Position numbers and translations under genes: made by a program. From the NCBI GenBank assembly GCA_921293015.1, contig OV121081.1, positions 57,251,877 to 57,315,876 on the forward strand: DNA of 64,000 nucleotides, in the 5' to 3' direction. Source of the DNA: Phorcus lineatus (taxonomy: Eukaryota > Mollusca > Gastropoda > Trochida > Trochidae). The notes beneath the pieces are model-generated. The model was given only the letters and a program-made list of their open reading frames with translations, was not told the origin of the DNA and did not search any database. Positions 1-12,800 of the stretch are shown one piece after another. Within the stretch, counting starts at the first letter, position 1. Every line of letters starts with the position of its first letter.

Positions 1-594
1 ACAAAATTTGATCTGAGTTGAGTATTTTATGTTTTTTCAACCAACTGCCCTTTAGTGCAATACTGACATGAACGATTTTTAAGACTTGAACTTTTATTAC
101 TTTGTTGAAACAGAAAACAATTACTCTAGTTACAAATCTTTCTGAAAAACGTTCTTATTGTCGTTTTTGAGACTGTACTTGATAATGTTTCACCCGAGGA
201 CTTAATTTCAGAATCCGATTACTTTGACCTTCAATATATCCTTTTATTTCAGAAATATCCTAAAATATGTTGTTGTGGACGTTTGTTGGGTTTGGCTTTA
301 ACTACTTGAACACTTTATTCGAAAGACAGATATCAGATATTCTTTACCTCCAAGTCACCCTTCTGTTCATAGATCTCCCTGAAGTATGATGTTGTGGACA
401 TTCGTCAGACATGCTTGAATGTTATGAAGACTTCGTTAATAGGACAGATATCCTTTATCTCCAATTCCCCATTTTGTTCATAGATCTCCCTGAAGTATGA
501 TGTTGTGGACATTCGTCAGGCATGCTTGAATGTTATGAAGACTTCGTTAATAAGACAGATAACCTTTACCTCCAAGTTGCTCTCTTATCCACAG
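1..594 (+). repeat. Intron end made of ~111-bp tandem copies of the acceptor/exon start
   Basis: Intron of the chitin synthase gene upstream of the IQ-neck exon. Units begin at about 251 (very degenerate), 371 and 482, and the real splice junction starts the next at 593. Spacing is 120, 111 and 111 bp. Each unit opens with an AG and sequence like ATCTCCCTGAAGTATGATG, resembling the true exon start ATCTTCCTGAAGTACGCTG. Bases 1-240 show nothing else I recognise. Confidence 0.85.
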
Positions 595-855
595 ATCTTC
601 CTGAAGTACGCTGACGAGGACGTCCTGAACCGCCTCCTGCTGGAGATAGAGAAGAAGGTGGTGCTGATTCAGACCCAGATCAGAGGATATCTGGCCCGGA
701 AGTTCCACAAGACTCTACTGGCTCTCAAGAAGGAGAGGGCCATCATGGACGACTTCAACTTCGAGGACTCTCAGACCGTCCAGTACAAGAACAGAGGCAA
801 CATCAAAGACAGTCTCAAGCATAAGATCCAAAACATCACCGATGACGACATTGAT
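595..855 (+). CDS. Chitin synthase exon: myosin converter end and IQ neck
   Basis: Phase 0 to phase 0, 87 codons. It follows the acceptor ttatccacag and ends at donor GAT|gtgagt. It opens with FLKYADEDVLNRLL, the segment that follows the converter in myosin heads, then VVLIQTQIRGYLARK, a good IQ motif (IQxxxRGxxxRK) for a calmodulin or light-chain partner. An acidic end (TDDDID) joins directly to the next exon. This shows the gene encodes a motor-fused enzyme although the head is outside the window. Confidence 0.93.
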
Positions 856-3800
856 GTGAGTTGCCTTATAATTCATGCAGTTTTTGTTTGTTAGTTGTCT
901 TCAAATTATCTGTCAAACTTACGATTTACTAAGAACTGCAGCTATGACAAAACATGCGACTTTTCGGAGTATACCTTACCCCCTCATCAGATGGAATGTA
1001 GGTTATACGAAATTTGGATATGTATAGACTACAGTCCAGCTGATGAAGGGATAAGTTTATACCCTGAAGGGTCGTGGATTTTCGAGATACTACTTAAAGT
1101 ATTGTCTTCATGATTATTTTAAGAAGATTGCAGTTAATGCATTTTAGTTAAGATTCGTTGTCGGGTTCCATACAATAGAATCGTCGTCATCAGTGTAGAA
1201 AGCGTAATATCAACAATATAATAAACGATGATCTTGGCCTAGATTTTCGAAGCTCTCTTAGTGCTAAGATAGTCGTAAGCCAATGTTAATGTATGGTACT
1301 TACGACTATCTTAGTACTAAGAGAGCTTCGAAAATCTTGGCCCTGGACATGAGCGATACCATAAAATAAGGTCTGACAATGTTTTCATAGATATGTTACA
1401 TTTTAAAGTTGTTTGAAGCGTATTATCCACAATAGCAATTCTGATGATCTGGCCGTGAGACGTCTGGTTTTAGGAAATTTGGGTTTGGCAATGTGTTCTA
1501 TGTATATCTTATCTCTTTTAGTTGTATAAACATCGGCGATTGTGATAGATCTTACTTATGATTATAAGTAAGTATGTTTACACACTCCTAAGGGTTAAAG
1601 TCAGTGTGATCTATAGCCTAGCCTTTGTTCAACACAATCTGCTCAAGATCGACTATGATCAATTTGACGTGCGGAAACTTGTTTAATGTGTATTTGACGT
1701 ATGGTTATGACGCGGTTTTCATTTATCTTTTTCTAAATAGGTCCTATAGTGAGTAACATTTTTTGTCTTTGATAGATCCGTCTTTCGATTGTGCATTGTC
1801 AGATTTTGAAATGAGTAAACTTGTTGAATGTGTACTGGACAAGTTGTAGTCATTTATTCTCTTCGATTTATACATCTGGTAACATGTGTCCTATAGTGAG
1901 TATGTTTTAAACCTATCACATATGATGTAAAATTTTCTGCATTTCGATTTGTTTATTGTGAATTTCTGATAATGTATAAACTCTTAATCATTAAATACAT
2001 TTTATGTCAGTAATATTAAAAATGACATTATATATATATATATATAGCTTTGAAATGAGTCTTTCTGTTAATGTTTGTTTCTATCTTAAAGTCAAGTGAA
2101 GAGGTAGAAGAAATCCGTTTGTTGACGGCCCATGACTTTTAATCCTTTGAAAAATTCTTACTATGAAATCTCACCTACGTCAGCATTTACGCTCCAAATA
2201 TAAGACACTAGGTTTCAAGAAAAACTAACCTCAATTTCTTTAGATAAATCAATATTGAATTTTAGTTTTTTTTACAGTACAATATTCTTTAAATCACGTA
2301 AGAGGATTGGTCATGTCAATCTTTGATCTCTTCTCAAAACCTATATTTTACTAAGGTTTGAAATATCTACATAATGCCGACAATTTTAGCGCGTTATGGA
2401 TACGATCTGGGGTCCTGTTTATGAACCACGTGTTAAGCATATATCCAAGGTGATCCGTGTGTACAAAAGCAATATTAAACAGTGTAATCAACCCACTGAA
2501 TTTACGTATTGCTTCTCGTGCACATTCATGTGCCACAGCTCATCATATCGACAAACAGGGCAACCTCCGTAAGAATGCATTCCCAGGAATGCTGCTTGTT
2601 TGTTCCCTGCAGTCCAATATAAACCTGTCTCCAGGGCACAGTAACCCAAAGAGTTTTAAGTCTATAAAGCAGAAACGGTTCAGTCTTAAGCCGATTCAAT
2701 GGCGATAAGCTAATCTCTATGGCCTTGTCCTGGAAGCTTCCATCGATAAAGTTTAACCTTTTTGAAATATGACGGGCGTGGTTGAGTTTGAGGTCACTTG
2801 TAAATTACTTATGAAAATATCAGTTTCGTCAGATTAATGAGATTAGAGTTGTTTTAGAAATTTAGCTGATAGCATACCTTGAGTTCTTTCTGTCTCTTCA
2901 CAGAAACATGAGATTTATTTCACAATGAAAAAAAATAATAATTTCTGAGCATTTGTCAAATTTTCAGTCCATTGTGAAATTGTTTTGAACGTTTTTAAAC
3001 AAAGATGATATACAGTTTTTGGTGAATTATAGGCGCAAAAAGAAATTCTCAATAACTGCCAAAACGTTTCTCACAATGGTTGCTTCATCATGTTAAAAAT
3101 ATTAATCTTTTAACAAAGGCTGAAAAGACAAGGGCATATAAGTTTTCCTTGTCGCCCCCCTGTGTTAAGAACCTTCAGATTAACAGTTAGCATTATCTAA
3201 CCTAAAGCGTTCTTTAAGACATCGCTGTATGTAAAAGTAGGTTTGGGTGTTGTTTCTATGAGGTCAGCAAAGTGAGAATGGCCGTGAAACCGGCCCAACA
3301 TCAACAATCTCTATTGAGGCGATTGATGGGTCTTCTGTTTGCAAGTGTTTCTATCTTCCGCTGTTCGCCCGTTGCTTGGATTATCTCTCTCACAAAAAGC
3401 TTGCGCTCCTGAGACTAATATTTGTTGACAAACAACAAAATCACTAAACAACATTTGCATCGTTCAGCCATTGGTTGTTAGCTTGTCTGAAGTCGGCCGT
3501 CGCTGGAGGTCACACACTGAGAAAAATGTTCCAATGCTGGGAGCCTTTCTGTGCGCATGCGTAAAAGAGTGTGAGACAAAGAGGGTCCCAGTGTCTTTAG
3601 CAAGCGGATTATTGTATTTTTCTGATTTGAGCTTACGTAATATTTACTCTGATGTGCAACACTTTTCGTTGTTCTTCGTTGGTGACGGACTGCAAGACCA
3701 AGCTAGGGCGATAGAAGGATATTCCCTTGCCTATAGCACCTACAGGAATCACCCTTAACGATACCAATGTACCTTGGAACTTGTCCTCATATACCTTAGT

Positions 3801-6800
3801 CCCCTTTCCCCGCCAGGGGCGCCGTGTGACAATTCTCTTAGGATTTTAACCTCATTCGTGTCTTGGATAGGACCTTGTGAAGCTAATTGGTTTTCATTTT
3901 GAACAGATTATCAAGAATCTCAATCAATCAACTCCACTTTCTGGGAAAGATCGGGAAAAGAATGCAGACAGATTACCAGTGATGAGTTCTTCTGAAAAAT
4001 TCGGACCCGGGGATGTTGGAATCCTAAATCCCGGGACCGATGATGATACTCGGAGAAGAAGAAGACGGAGAAAACGGAATAATTCACAAAAATCTTCAAC
4101 CACCACATCAGAGAGTACAGCAACGACAAATTTGTCCAGTCAACCTATCGTTGACGACTGCAAGTAAGTATTTTGCGTCTTTTGGGGAAGTTTTTATTTT
4201 CTTTTTCGCAAATCTTTATTTGTTACAATTTTCATGGTAAATTTTGATAATGTAATTGTACGGTGACACATGTATTTTTCATGAGAGAAGCAAAACTTCA
4301 TCTTTGATGGTTTTGAGTGGTTAAGATCATTTTAAATCGTTTTTTAAGACAAGAGTGCCATTTGAAGAGGAGACTGCCATTTCAAGATGAAACGAGACAT
4401 CTCTCAGCTTTATATTACGTTTTTAAGTTGATATTAGTTTCTCATTAAACATCGTCAATTTTTCAAGACTTATATTAATGAATTAATTTTCAATCAGACT
4501 TTAAATACCACGTAACCGAAGGTTATTTAACAAGAGGAAAAATCGATAACGTTAAACTTTTTGACGTTAATTATCAAATGTAAAGCAAAACCTATTTTTA
4601 AAAAAACCTTACCGTGTAACTGATTGGTCATTTAATTGCTATGTGTAAAATTATGTTGAAAAGATTCAGTTTTAATGAAGTTGGTTTCAAAATTCAATAT
4701 GTCCGCCATTATTGAGCTGACATTGCTGCTTCTCGTCAATGACGTCATATGTTTGGTTTTAGCGTCATAAGGCAAGGAATCATGGGATATTATGTATTTG
4801 TAGACCGCTAATCATTACAATACATTAATTGCTACGTTTACTGTAAACACAAATACAGCGTCCTGACGTAATACCTTTCGATAATTCTTCATCAACCATA
4901 ACTGTAACCAAATTATAACCTTTGCTCTTTTAATCCACCCTTATTCCAACTGAAATCCAGTATTTAGTTTTAAGATACCTAAACTTCAAAACGATGTTAG
5001 AAACGATGTTTGCCGAAGGATAATTCAATTTAAAGGTTACAGAAAATTAACTGCTTAATTCCCAAAAATGTGCGTCCCGAGCAAGTGCCAGTTTACAATG
5101 GAATCAGTTTATTTGAACAGTTGTTTCTTGTGCAAGATGAATCGTAGACCTACCCTTGCTGCGAACTACATCTCTTACCACTGGTGTGCTAAAACACCAT
5201 TGAAGGAACATCACTAATTGGGATCCGGGCGGGCGTTGGATTGCAAATAAACGTTCTTTCTGTCGCCAATCTGTCAAGAAACGATGTTAATGTAACTACT
5301 GGGTACCCGCTAAGTTCGCATTGGCACCGAAAACCTTTCAGTTGTTAAAATCGTGACGAACCAAACAAAAACTTAAGACTAAAAGCAAAACTGAGGGCAA
5401 AAAAAGTCTTGAATGTGAAATAGTCTCCAACGATGCATTTGATTCGTGAGCATAATTTACATAAATTGCTACGCACTTTTTAGATGTCTTCTTTTAATCA
5501 AGATTAAAAAACTTTACCCAGGGATCGAATATGTTTAAATATAAAAATCACGGAGACTTCGTTTTTTGGCCAAAATTGAACATAAATCACATCCTAAATA
5601 TTTTTGCAACATATTTCACATAGTATAAGCTATTATTTACCGCCAATAAAAGTTAAATCAAAGAGGTCGAAAATCATTAAGAATAGTCACAAAATCACAA
5701 TTTATAAAATATTAACAATCACATTTGTACAATTATTTTCTATTGACAGCTAAGATCAGGTTATATATTATTTATTCTTGATAGGCGGGAGTATAAAGAT
5801 CTAAAATGCTTGAGTTTCCTGAGCGGCATCGTATGATTGCCAGTAAGGGAGTTGAGCCCAGAGAACAAACATGTGACTGTTTGGAAATACGCAGATCCGC
5901 CATCAAACCGGAAGACATTGATCGAATCTTGAGACGTCACTCAGAGAAGTGGCATCCCGTTTTCCCCCCTCCCCACCTCAAACCTTACCCATAAGGCATT
6001 GCAATTTTTGAAACAAAATGGTGGATGTTAATTAACGTGATTCTCTTTGGATTTCTGGAAATTGTTCTAAGTTGGAATGGATTTGGTTTATACTGTTAGA
6101 AATGACATCATGGCAGCAGACAGGTACGTCCGTTCGATTACAATAAGATGGGTTTTTAAAAATTGTTTTAGATCTTGATTCCAGTCACCCAAACTATTAC
6201 ATCCTGTGCTTCATGAAGAGGTCCTCCATTTTGAATTTGCTACTGAATACTTCACGATTTGTAGCAAGTTGTAGGCGATTAAGAGAACATTACTTTTGGT
6301 AGATTCAATTTCGTTTCTGTGTAATTACTTTAAAAAACTTGGGTTTTAGGAATTACCTATATGAGTAGAGGACGATGACTTAATGATAAAGTAGAAATGA
6401 AAGGCAATAGAGAAAACTTCCAATAGATAAAGGAAATAAAGTTAAGCTTTTTAATGTTAAAACAATTTTTAGGGTTGTATTTTCTATCCATTTGTAAAAG
6501 TTTAGTTAATAATGTAACTTGAAAATTATTATATATAAGAATCCGATTAAGTTGCCATTGAAAGTTGACTATAACCCTCTTCCACATGGTTTCTATTTTA
6601 TTATTAGTTTCTTGAATATTAAAGATGATAAGAAAGAAAAAACACACAATAAAGAAGCCTTAACACTGCAAAAAATAACGTAAAATAGGTATATTGTAAG
6701 TAAACAAATTCAAGATAATAACAAATCTCTATAACCTCATCTAAACGTTCAAAACTATTAGAAAACAGATAAGGAACCATCTTCAAGGTATCAATAATTC

Positions 6801-9800
6801 TTGAATTCAAGCAAAACTAAAAATCAATAAGTACATTTTCTTAAAGAACCTTTTCCAACAAAGAATAAGAACCATGTATTTAAGTGATCTCCTTTCAAGC
6901 ATGTTCCAAAAAACTATCTTGAAAATATTTTTCTAAACTTTCTGAAAATTTGTGATGGACTTGAAATGGGAAGATGACTGTGGGAAACCAAACATCTCTG
7001 CAGAATATGGTCCATCGGAATGTCTTCATCAGCAATGTGGACCTCAGACGACCGTCAAGCAAGCCTTAACCCTTTGCACAATAGATAGCATAGCAAACAC
7101 TGGGATTAAACCCAGCCAACAGCCCAGCGCTATCGAACGCGACGAGTGATACCGCGGGAGATTGGGAAATAATGGGGCCACTGAGTTCTCGGGGATTCTT
7201 GAAGTATTTTTGGAACATTAACTTCGTAACCCTAGACTTAAGCAAACATGTTACGTGTTTGACTCTGTGCATGTCATTTCCCAGGGCAATGCTAAATAAC
7301 CATAAGATCTAAACTTTGTTTATCGCTTTACGCTAGATATTATCTTAGCATTATGATTCTCGAATCATAAGCCTTTGTTTTATGTCGATTTATATGGATT
7401 TATGAATAAAAAAAACTACCAAAATATTGTCCAATGGGATATCAAATACACAACAAGTAGTGTGTAATTACATAAAACGTTTGATAAGGTCTTTATCTAT
7501 ATCGACTTTCTCTTGTTTCTCTATCAATTATTCGTTATTAGGAATGATTACAAATAGGCGATGGTGATAACAAAATTAAACGGTCAATGTCTTGAATAAC
7601 GAATTTTAAAATATGTTCCATAGACAACTAATCAAATCTATATTTTGCGGATATAAGATCAACAAAGAAGTTAGGGACTGCCCTTATTTTCAGCATTGAA
7701 ATGCTTGGTAGTTATTTTTATGATCATCATAATAATTGATTATTGGAGTTAAAACTGTTTGCTTTTAGATTCATATTCAAGTCACATAAAATGAACACAA
7801 AAACATCCGATAGTCTTTATGTTCTGAATTCATTTATAACGCATCCATTTAAACAAACAACCACATGGAAGGCCAGCCATTTCATTATTGCAGTGACACG
7901 GTCCAGGTCACGACTTTATAATTAGATATTGGCATAACAAGTTGAAGTTACTATGTTATGTTTGCATTGTTTGACCACAACACATTGTGCTTCGTGCTCT
8001 CAATGCACTCCCATCGGCCACATAGGAGTTCCCCCTTTAGCTTCTATATATAGCACCGGAAGCTTTACGTAATGCTTCGTTTACATTTGATGAAGTTTGT
8101 TCAATATTTAAGAATTGCACTGCTGGGTGTCTCCCTTTGGGGGACATGGTTAAAATGTACATGTATTCTGTTTGGTTTATGAACTCAGGGTGTTCCAGGT
8201 TATTATAAGCCTGGTGACTCTCTTGCACTTCAGTTTAACAGTCTCAAATATTGTATTTATCGTTTATATGTTGATCTAAGCAAATAAGGAACTCGATTAA
8301 ACACTCAAGTCTTTAAGTAAAATATAAGGTTCTCGTTTGTTCTGTCTTTCAGTTTATTATCGAACGTTATACTTTTTAACCTCTTTGTACTTTCTTCTTA
8401 TTTTCATATTTCGAATCATCTAAAGTAAGAGTCAATGAACTAGTCAGGAAAATGCAATGAATTTTACATTCTTACAATTAACATTGAAAACAATAATAAA
8501 AATTGACAGACGTTAATTCTACTATTTCACACTACAACCCAATGCTAAATATACATATCAGAATTCCATTATGTTATTTAAGACAAGTCATCAAATACTG
8601 TCATCAATCACACAAATGGAAGTGATAACTGACGATTGCCGTACGATTCAGTCACTTCGTTAACAAATAATTCTTTGCACAGAATATACACAATTCGTTT
8701 ATTTCATTTATTCAAATTTCACTAACAATCTTTTATGACGACACAGTGTTATCAAAAGTTCCTAAAATATTGAATCACACAATTGATAATCCGTAAATGT
8801 AAACGATGAAAATGGAATTGTAAATTAAGTTTCCATTTCCTTGTCTAATATTGTCCTAGAACATATTATTTATTTTGTATATGTTTTTCTTCTTTCTATA
8901 GATCAACTTTGCCATTTACCATCAAATCCTCCTTGAGACAAGAGAGGTATATAAGAGATAGATAATGGAACTTAGATATATATAATCATCATATAATGCA
9001 TTATCATTTAGTATGCTTTTGTATACTCCAGCTTCGATTGTATTCACGATTATAGCTGCTTCAATAGTAAAGTGTTTAGCTGTCCTGTATTTAAAATAAA
9101 AATATGCTTCAACCCGGGATTAAATTTCAATGAATCTTGTATCTTTTCCTCCTGAATCAATAACAAGACATGGTGACTTAAGGGCAGTATCATACATATC
9201 ATATGTGCACGTCCTTTTTGAGTAATGGTTTGTCTGGGATATTGCAAAAGAAGTTGGCATGTTATTTTTGTTCTGTGCGCTATAAATAGAATGGATATTT
9301 TACACTCGATAATGGGCCTTGCATCTCTTTCGAAACTCATTCAGATGTTATTGAATTCGCTTTCACTCACTTGTAATACAAAACTAAAGTATCCCCTGTA
9401 TCATCTTCATTGAATTCGTTATTATGACAATGACAGACAAAATAATTGATTGATAATTTAAAGACCCGTTTACAATGAAAATATATATGAAAGTGATAGC
9501 CAAACATATTGAGACCATTACCGATTCTAAAGACGTTTGACAGACAACAATGGGTTCTCTGTGTAAAAGAAACGTACTTTTACTTATATAAACTGCAATA
9601 CAGCAGTAACGCCAGTAAAGACCATCGACAACCGCCTCCCGTGTTTGTGGAACTCTTTAAGGCTCAAGTTCCTTCAACAAATAAATCTCGTAATCTTCTC
9701 TAAGGAAAAATACGACAAAGACCAAGTTAGCACAGGAGTTGAGTAGGTCTCTAGTTGTCTAAATGAAACAAATCACATTTCAATGCCAAAGTATCTCAGA

Positions 9801-12800
9801 CTCCGCAAAAGAGGGGCATAATGAAAGCTCCGAGGGATAGCATTATAAGGTAAATTGTCTTTCATTTACATCATCAGCACCACTATCTATATTCATGCTG
9901 AAAGTTTTATGAGATCATGTAACCTATCAAAAGACATATAGTTGGGTTTTTTTTAAATTGTCCCTTTGACGCTAGAAGTATAAGGTCTTGTATCAAATTC
10001 ATCATCCTTGTGCCATCTGTGTTAAAGCAATTATCTTCTTCTCCGAACATCATTTGTATAGAATCGTTCCAATATGTATTATTAGGAGTTACCAATAAAA
10101 AATCTCATTATATTTTCATACGTTTAAAGATGAAATTATAATAAATGTTTTATTTTATTTGGCATATGTTCGATTTGTATTATTATCAGTTATGATGAGG
10201 TATCTCACTAGCTGGTAAAATAGCAATATAATAAATATGTTCAGAATGAACTATGCGCAAACGGTTAAACATATATTATGATATTTGTCTAAACAAACTA
10301 ACCTCCTGGACCTTTTGATAGTATTTAAGACACGCGAGAGAAGTCGTTGATTAACGAGTTAGTCTACATGTTTAATGATTAACCTAACTTTATTATTGCT
10401 TCAATTAGAATTGTTAATATCGTATAAAGATACTATTTATTAATGATTAGTGTTCATAGAAGGTGACGGTGAATATAGGTACTAATACAGCTTACCTTTA
10501 ACAAATTGCCTTATTTATTCATCATTTTATTCATTATTCTGCAAAAGTGACTGTGAATGCACGACTCAATCAAAATCAATGGAGTGAAATAATTCTATTG
10601 TTCATTACCAACAAGTATAACATCATCATTGGATGGCTGTTAAAATATAGTCTGATATACGCCAAGTCCAACGTAATCAAATTTCAATGTTATTAACTTT
10701 TTAAAATTGAACAATAAAACAGGAATGGTATATTTTAAATCGGTTTGTTTTAAAAATCTACATATAACCATTGATTGAACACACCTCAAAAAATTACTTA
10801 AACCATTTCTTACACGATTCAAAACGAAAATAACAAACGTTTTGTCTTATACTTGTAATTTGCTCTATCATGGATAAACCTCATGTATAGAGTTAGAGGC
10901 CCGTTGACATATTTTTACATTTTTTTCTACCAATCCACAAATTTATGAACCATTCATACCGTATACTTAAGACTTTCTAAAGTATAATTTACAACACATA
11001 GAACAACACAACATTATCATGAACTATTTCAGTATCCAGAACCGTCTTCCTTTGTCTTATACAAAAATCTCTGTGTTTCAGTTTCCAGCCCTGGGATGTA
11101 TTCAAGACAGTGTCTAGACGAAGTGAAACAATTTATGAAACAACAACGAATTGGTTTGAAGTTGCTGCCAAAACGCTCAAAGTATTCGCCTACCTATTTA
11201 TATTCCTATGTGTTCTGTCAAGTGCTCTTGCAAGTAAAGGGAGTTTATTATTGATGACCCATGCCATCGGAAAATCGGGCACGGTGAGTAAACAATTATC
11301 AAATTTATGTTGCACAAAATCTAAAATTTGCAAGTTGAGGTGACAAACTGCATTCACAATTACTTATCTTGAAAAAAAGCAAATAAAAGATTTAGCATCC
11401 ATCAGTCATACTTATCACTTTTCCGAACAAAAATCAATATATCTTCACTATGTTTTAGATTCTTGAATGGTGAACAGCCAATTAATTTCTATTTGTAAAA
11501 TTAATTGTTAATGCTTAAACATTATTAGCCAGATAGTATTCATTCGCTCTTATCTTTTTTATTTAAAAAAAATAGAGGGTTCCTTTCAATATCAATACAT
11601 TATATTATGATAATATTATTGTATTATATATTTCAAGTTGTTGTGCTTATAAATTATTGACCAGATGGTAACCAATCTCTCCTATTCTTGAATGCTTACT
11701 AGTCAAACGATTTTACATATCTGTATGTTATATTAAGGTTTTTGCTTATACATTGTTGACAAGATAAAAATCAGTTCTTTCTCTCGAATGATAAGTAGGC
11801 AGTACCTTTTCAATAAAAAATTGTGAAATATGTAATGTTGAGTTTTTATGCTTATATATTATAGATCAGATAGTAATAAATCGCTCTTGATCTTGAATGA
11901 TAACCAGAGTGTTGAGTTTCTATATGATAGTATGGAAGATTTAGTGTTTATTGCTTAAAAACAATGGAGATTCATACATAAGTATCATTCTCTAAAAATA
12001 ATTCAACTTTAAATCAAATATTTGACTCCTACTTCAGTTATGGATTTTAAGCTTTTATTGATTAATCATATCAATATAAAAATATTTCCCCCCTGCAGGG
12101 TTGGGAGAACCGAGACCGGTGGGTGTACATGGTGATAGCGGTAGTCTGTGTGCCTTATCTAGTTACCTTCTTCGAGTGTCTCTTCAAGTCTATGTTCGGA
12201 AACCTACCAAGACCTTCCTTCGGAAATATGGCATGGGTAAGTATAACAGCAGTGTTATAGTTTAACGATAGACTGTTTTGATTTTCAGATGATGTACCAT
12301 GAAACAATGGGTGACCAATTGTCAAGCTTATTAAATTTCAATATCATGCTTTGTGTTGGAACTGTTATCGTCGTTTATTGACATAGGGAGACCGATCGTT
12401 TTGTCTGTTTTTTATCGGCTCGATAAAGTCAAAAAAGTAAATTAACAATAACGTTTTACCTATATGGTCCACAGGTTATAGTTGGTATAGAATCTGTACT
12501 TTACATCAACCCGTATACCCTAATTCAATTTTGACTTTATTTCCAAAACTTCATTATGTGATCTTCTCCCGCAGATTCTGTTTATGGAATCCCTCCACTC
12601 GTTCGGTCTCAGTCTGCTACTCTTCCGAGTACTCCCTTGTCTGGATACGGTCCGATGCCTTCTCCTAATGAATGCGCTCTGCACAGCTCCATCCATCCTC
12701 AGACTCTTCGCGACGAAAAGATCCGAAGACAGCCGAAGAAAGGTCACGACAATCATCCTTGACTTCCTGGCGGTCCTCATGCAATTATCGGCCTTCGTAA

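Noticed and set aside
5785..5994. Possible cassette exon of chitin synthase
   Set aside because: In the required phase the read-through from AG 5783-5784 meets a TGA after about 17 codons, and a direct junction 4163 to 11082 already fits perfectly.
9050..9340. 96-codon antisense frame in the big intron
   Set aside because: AT-rich codon use, no splice signals and no family resemblance.
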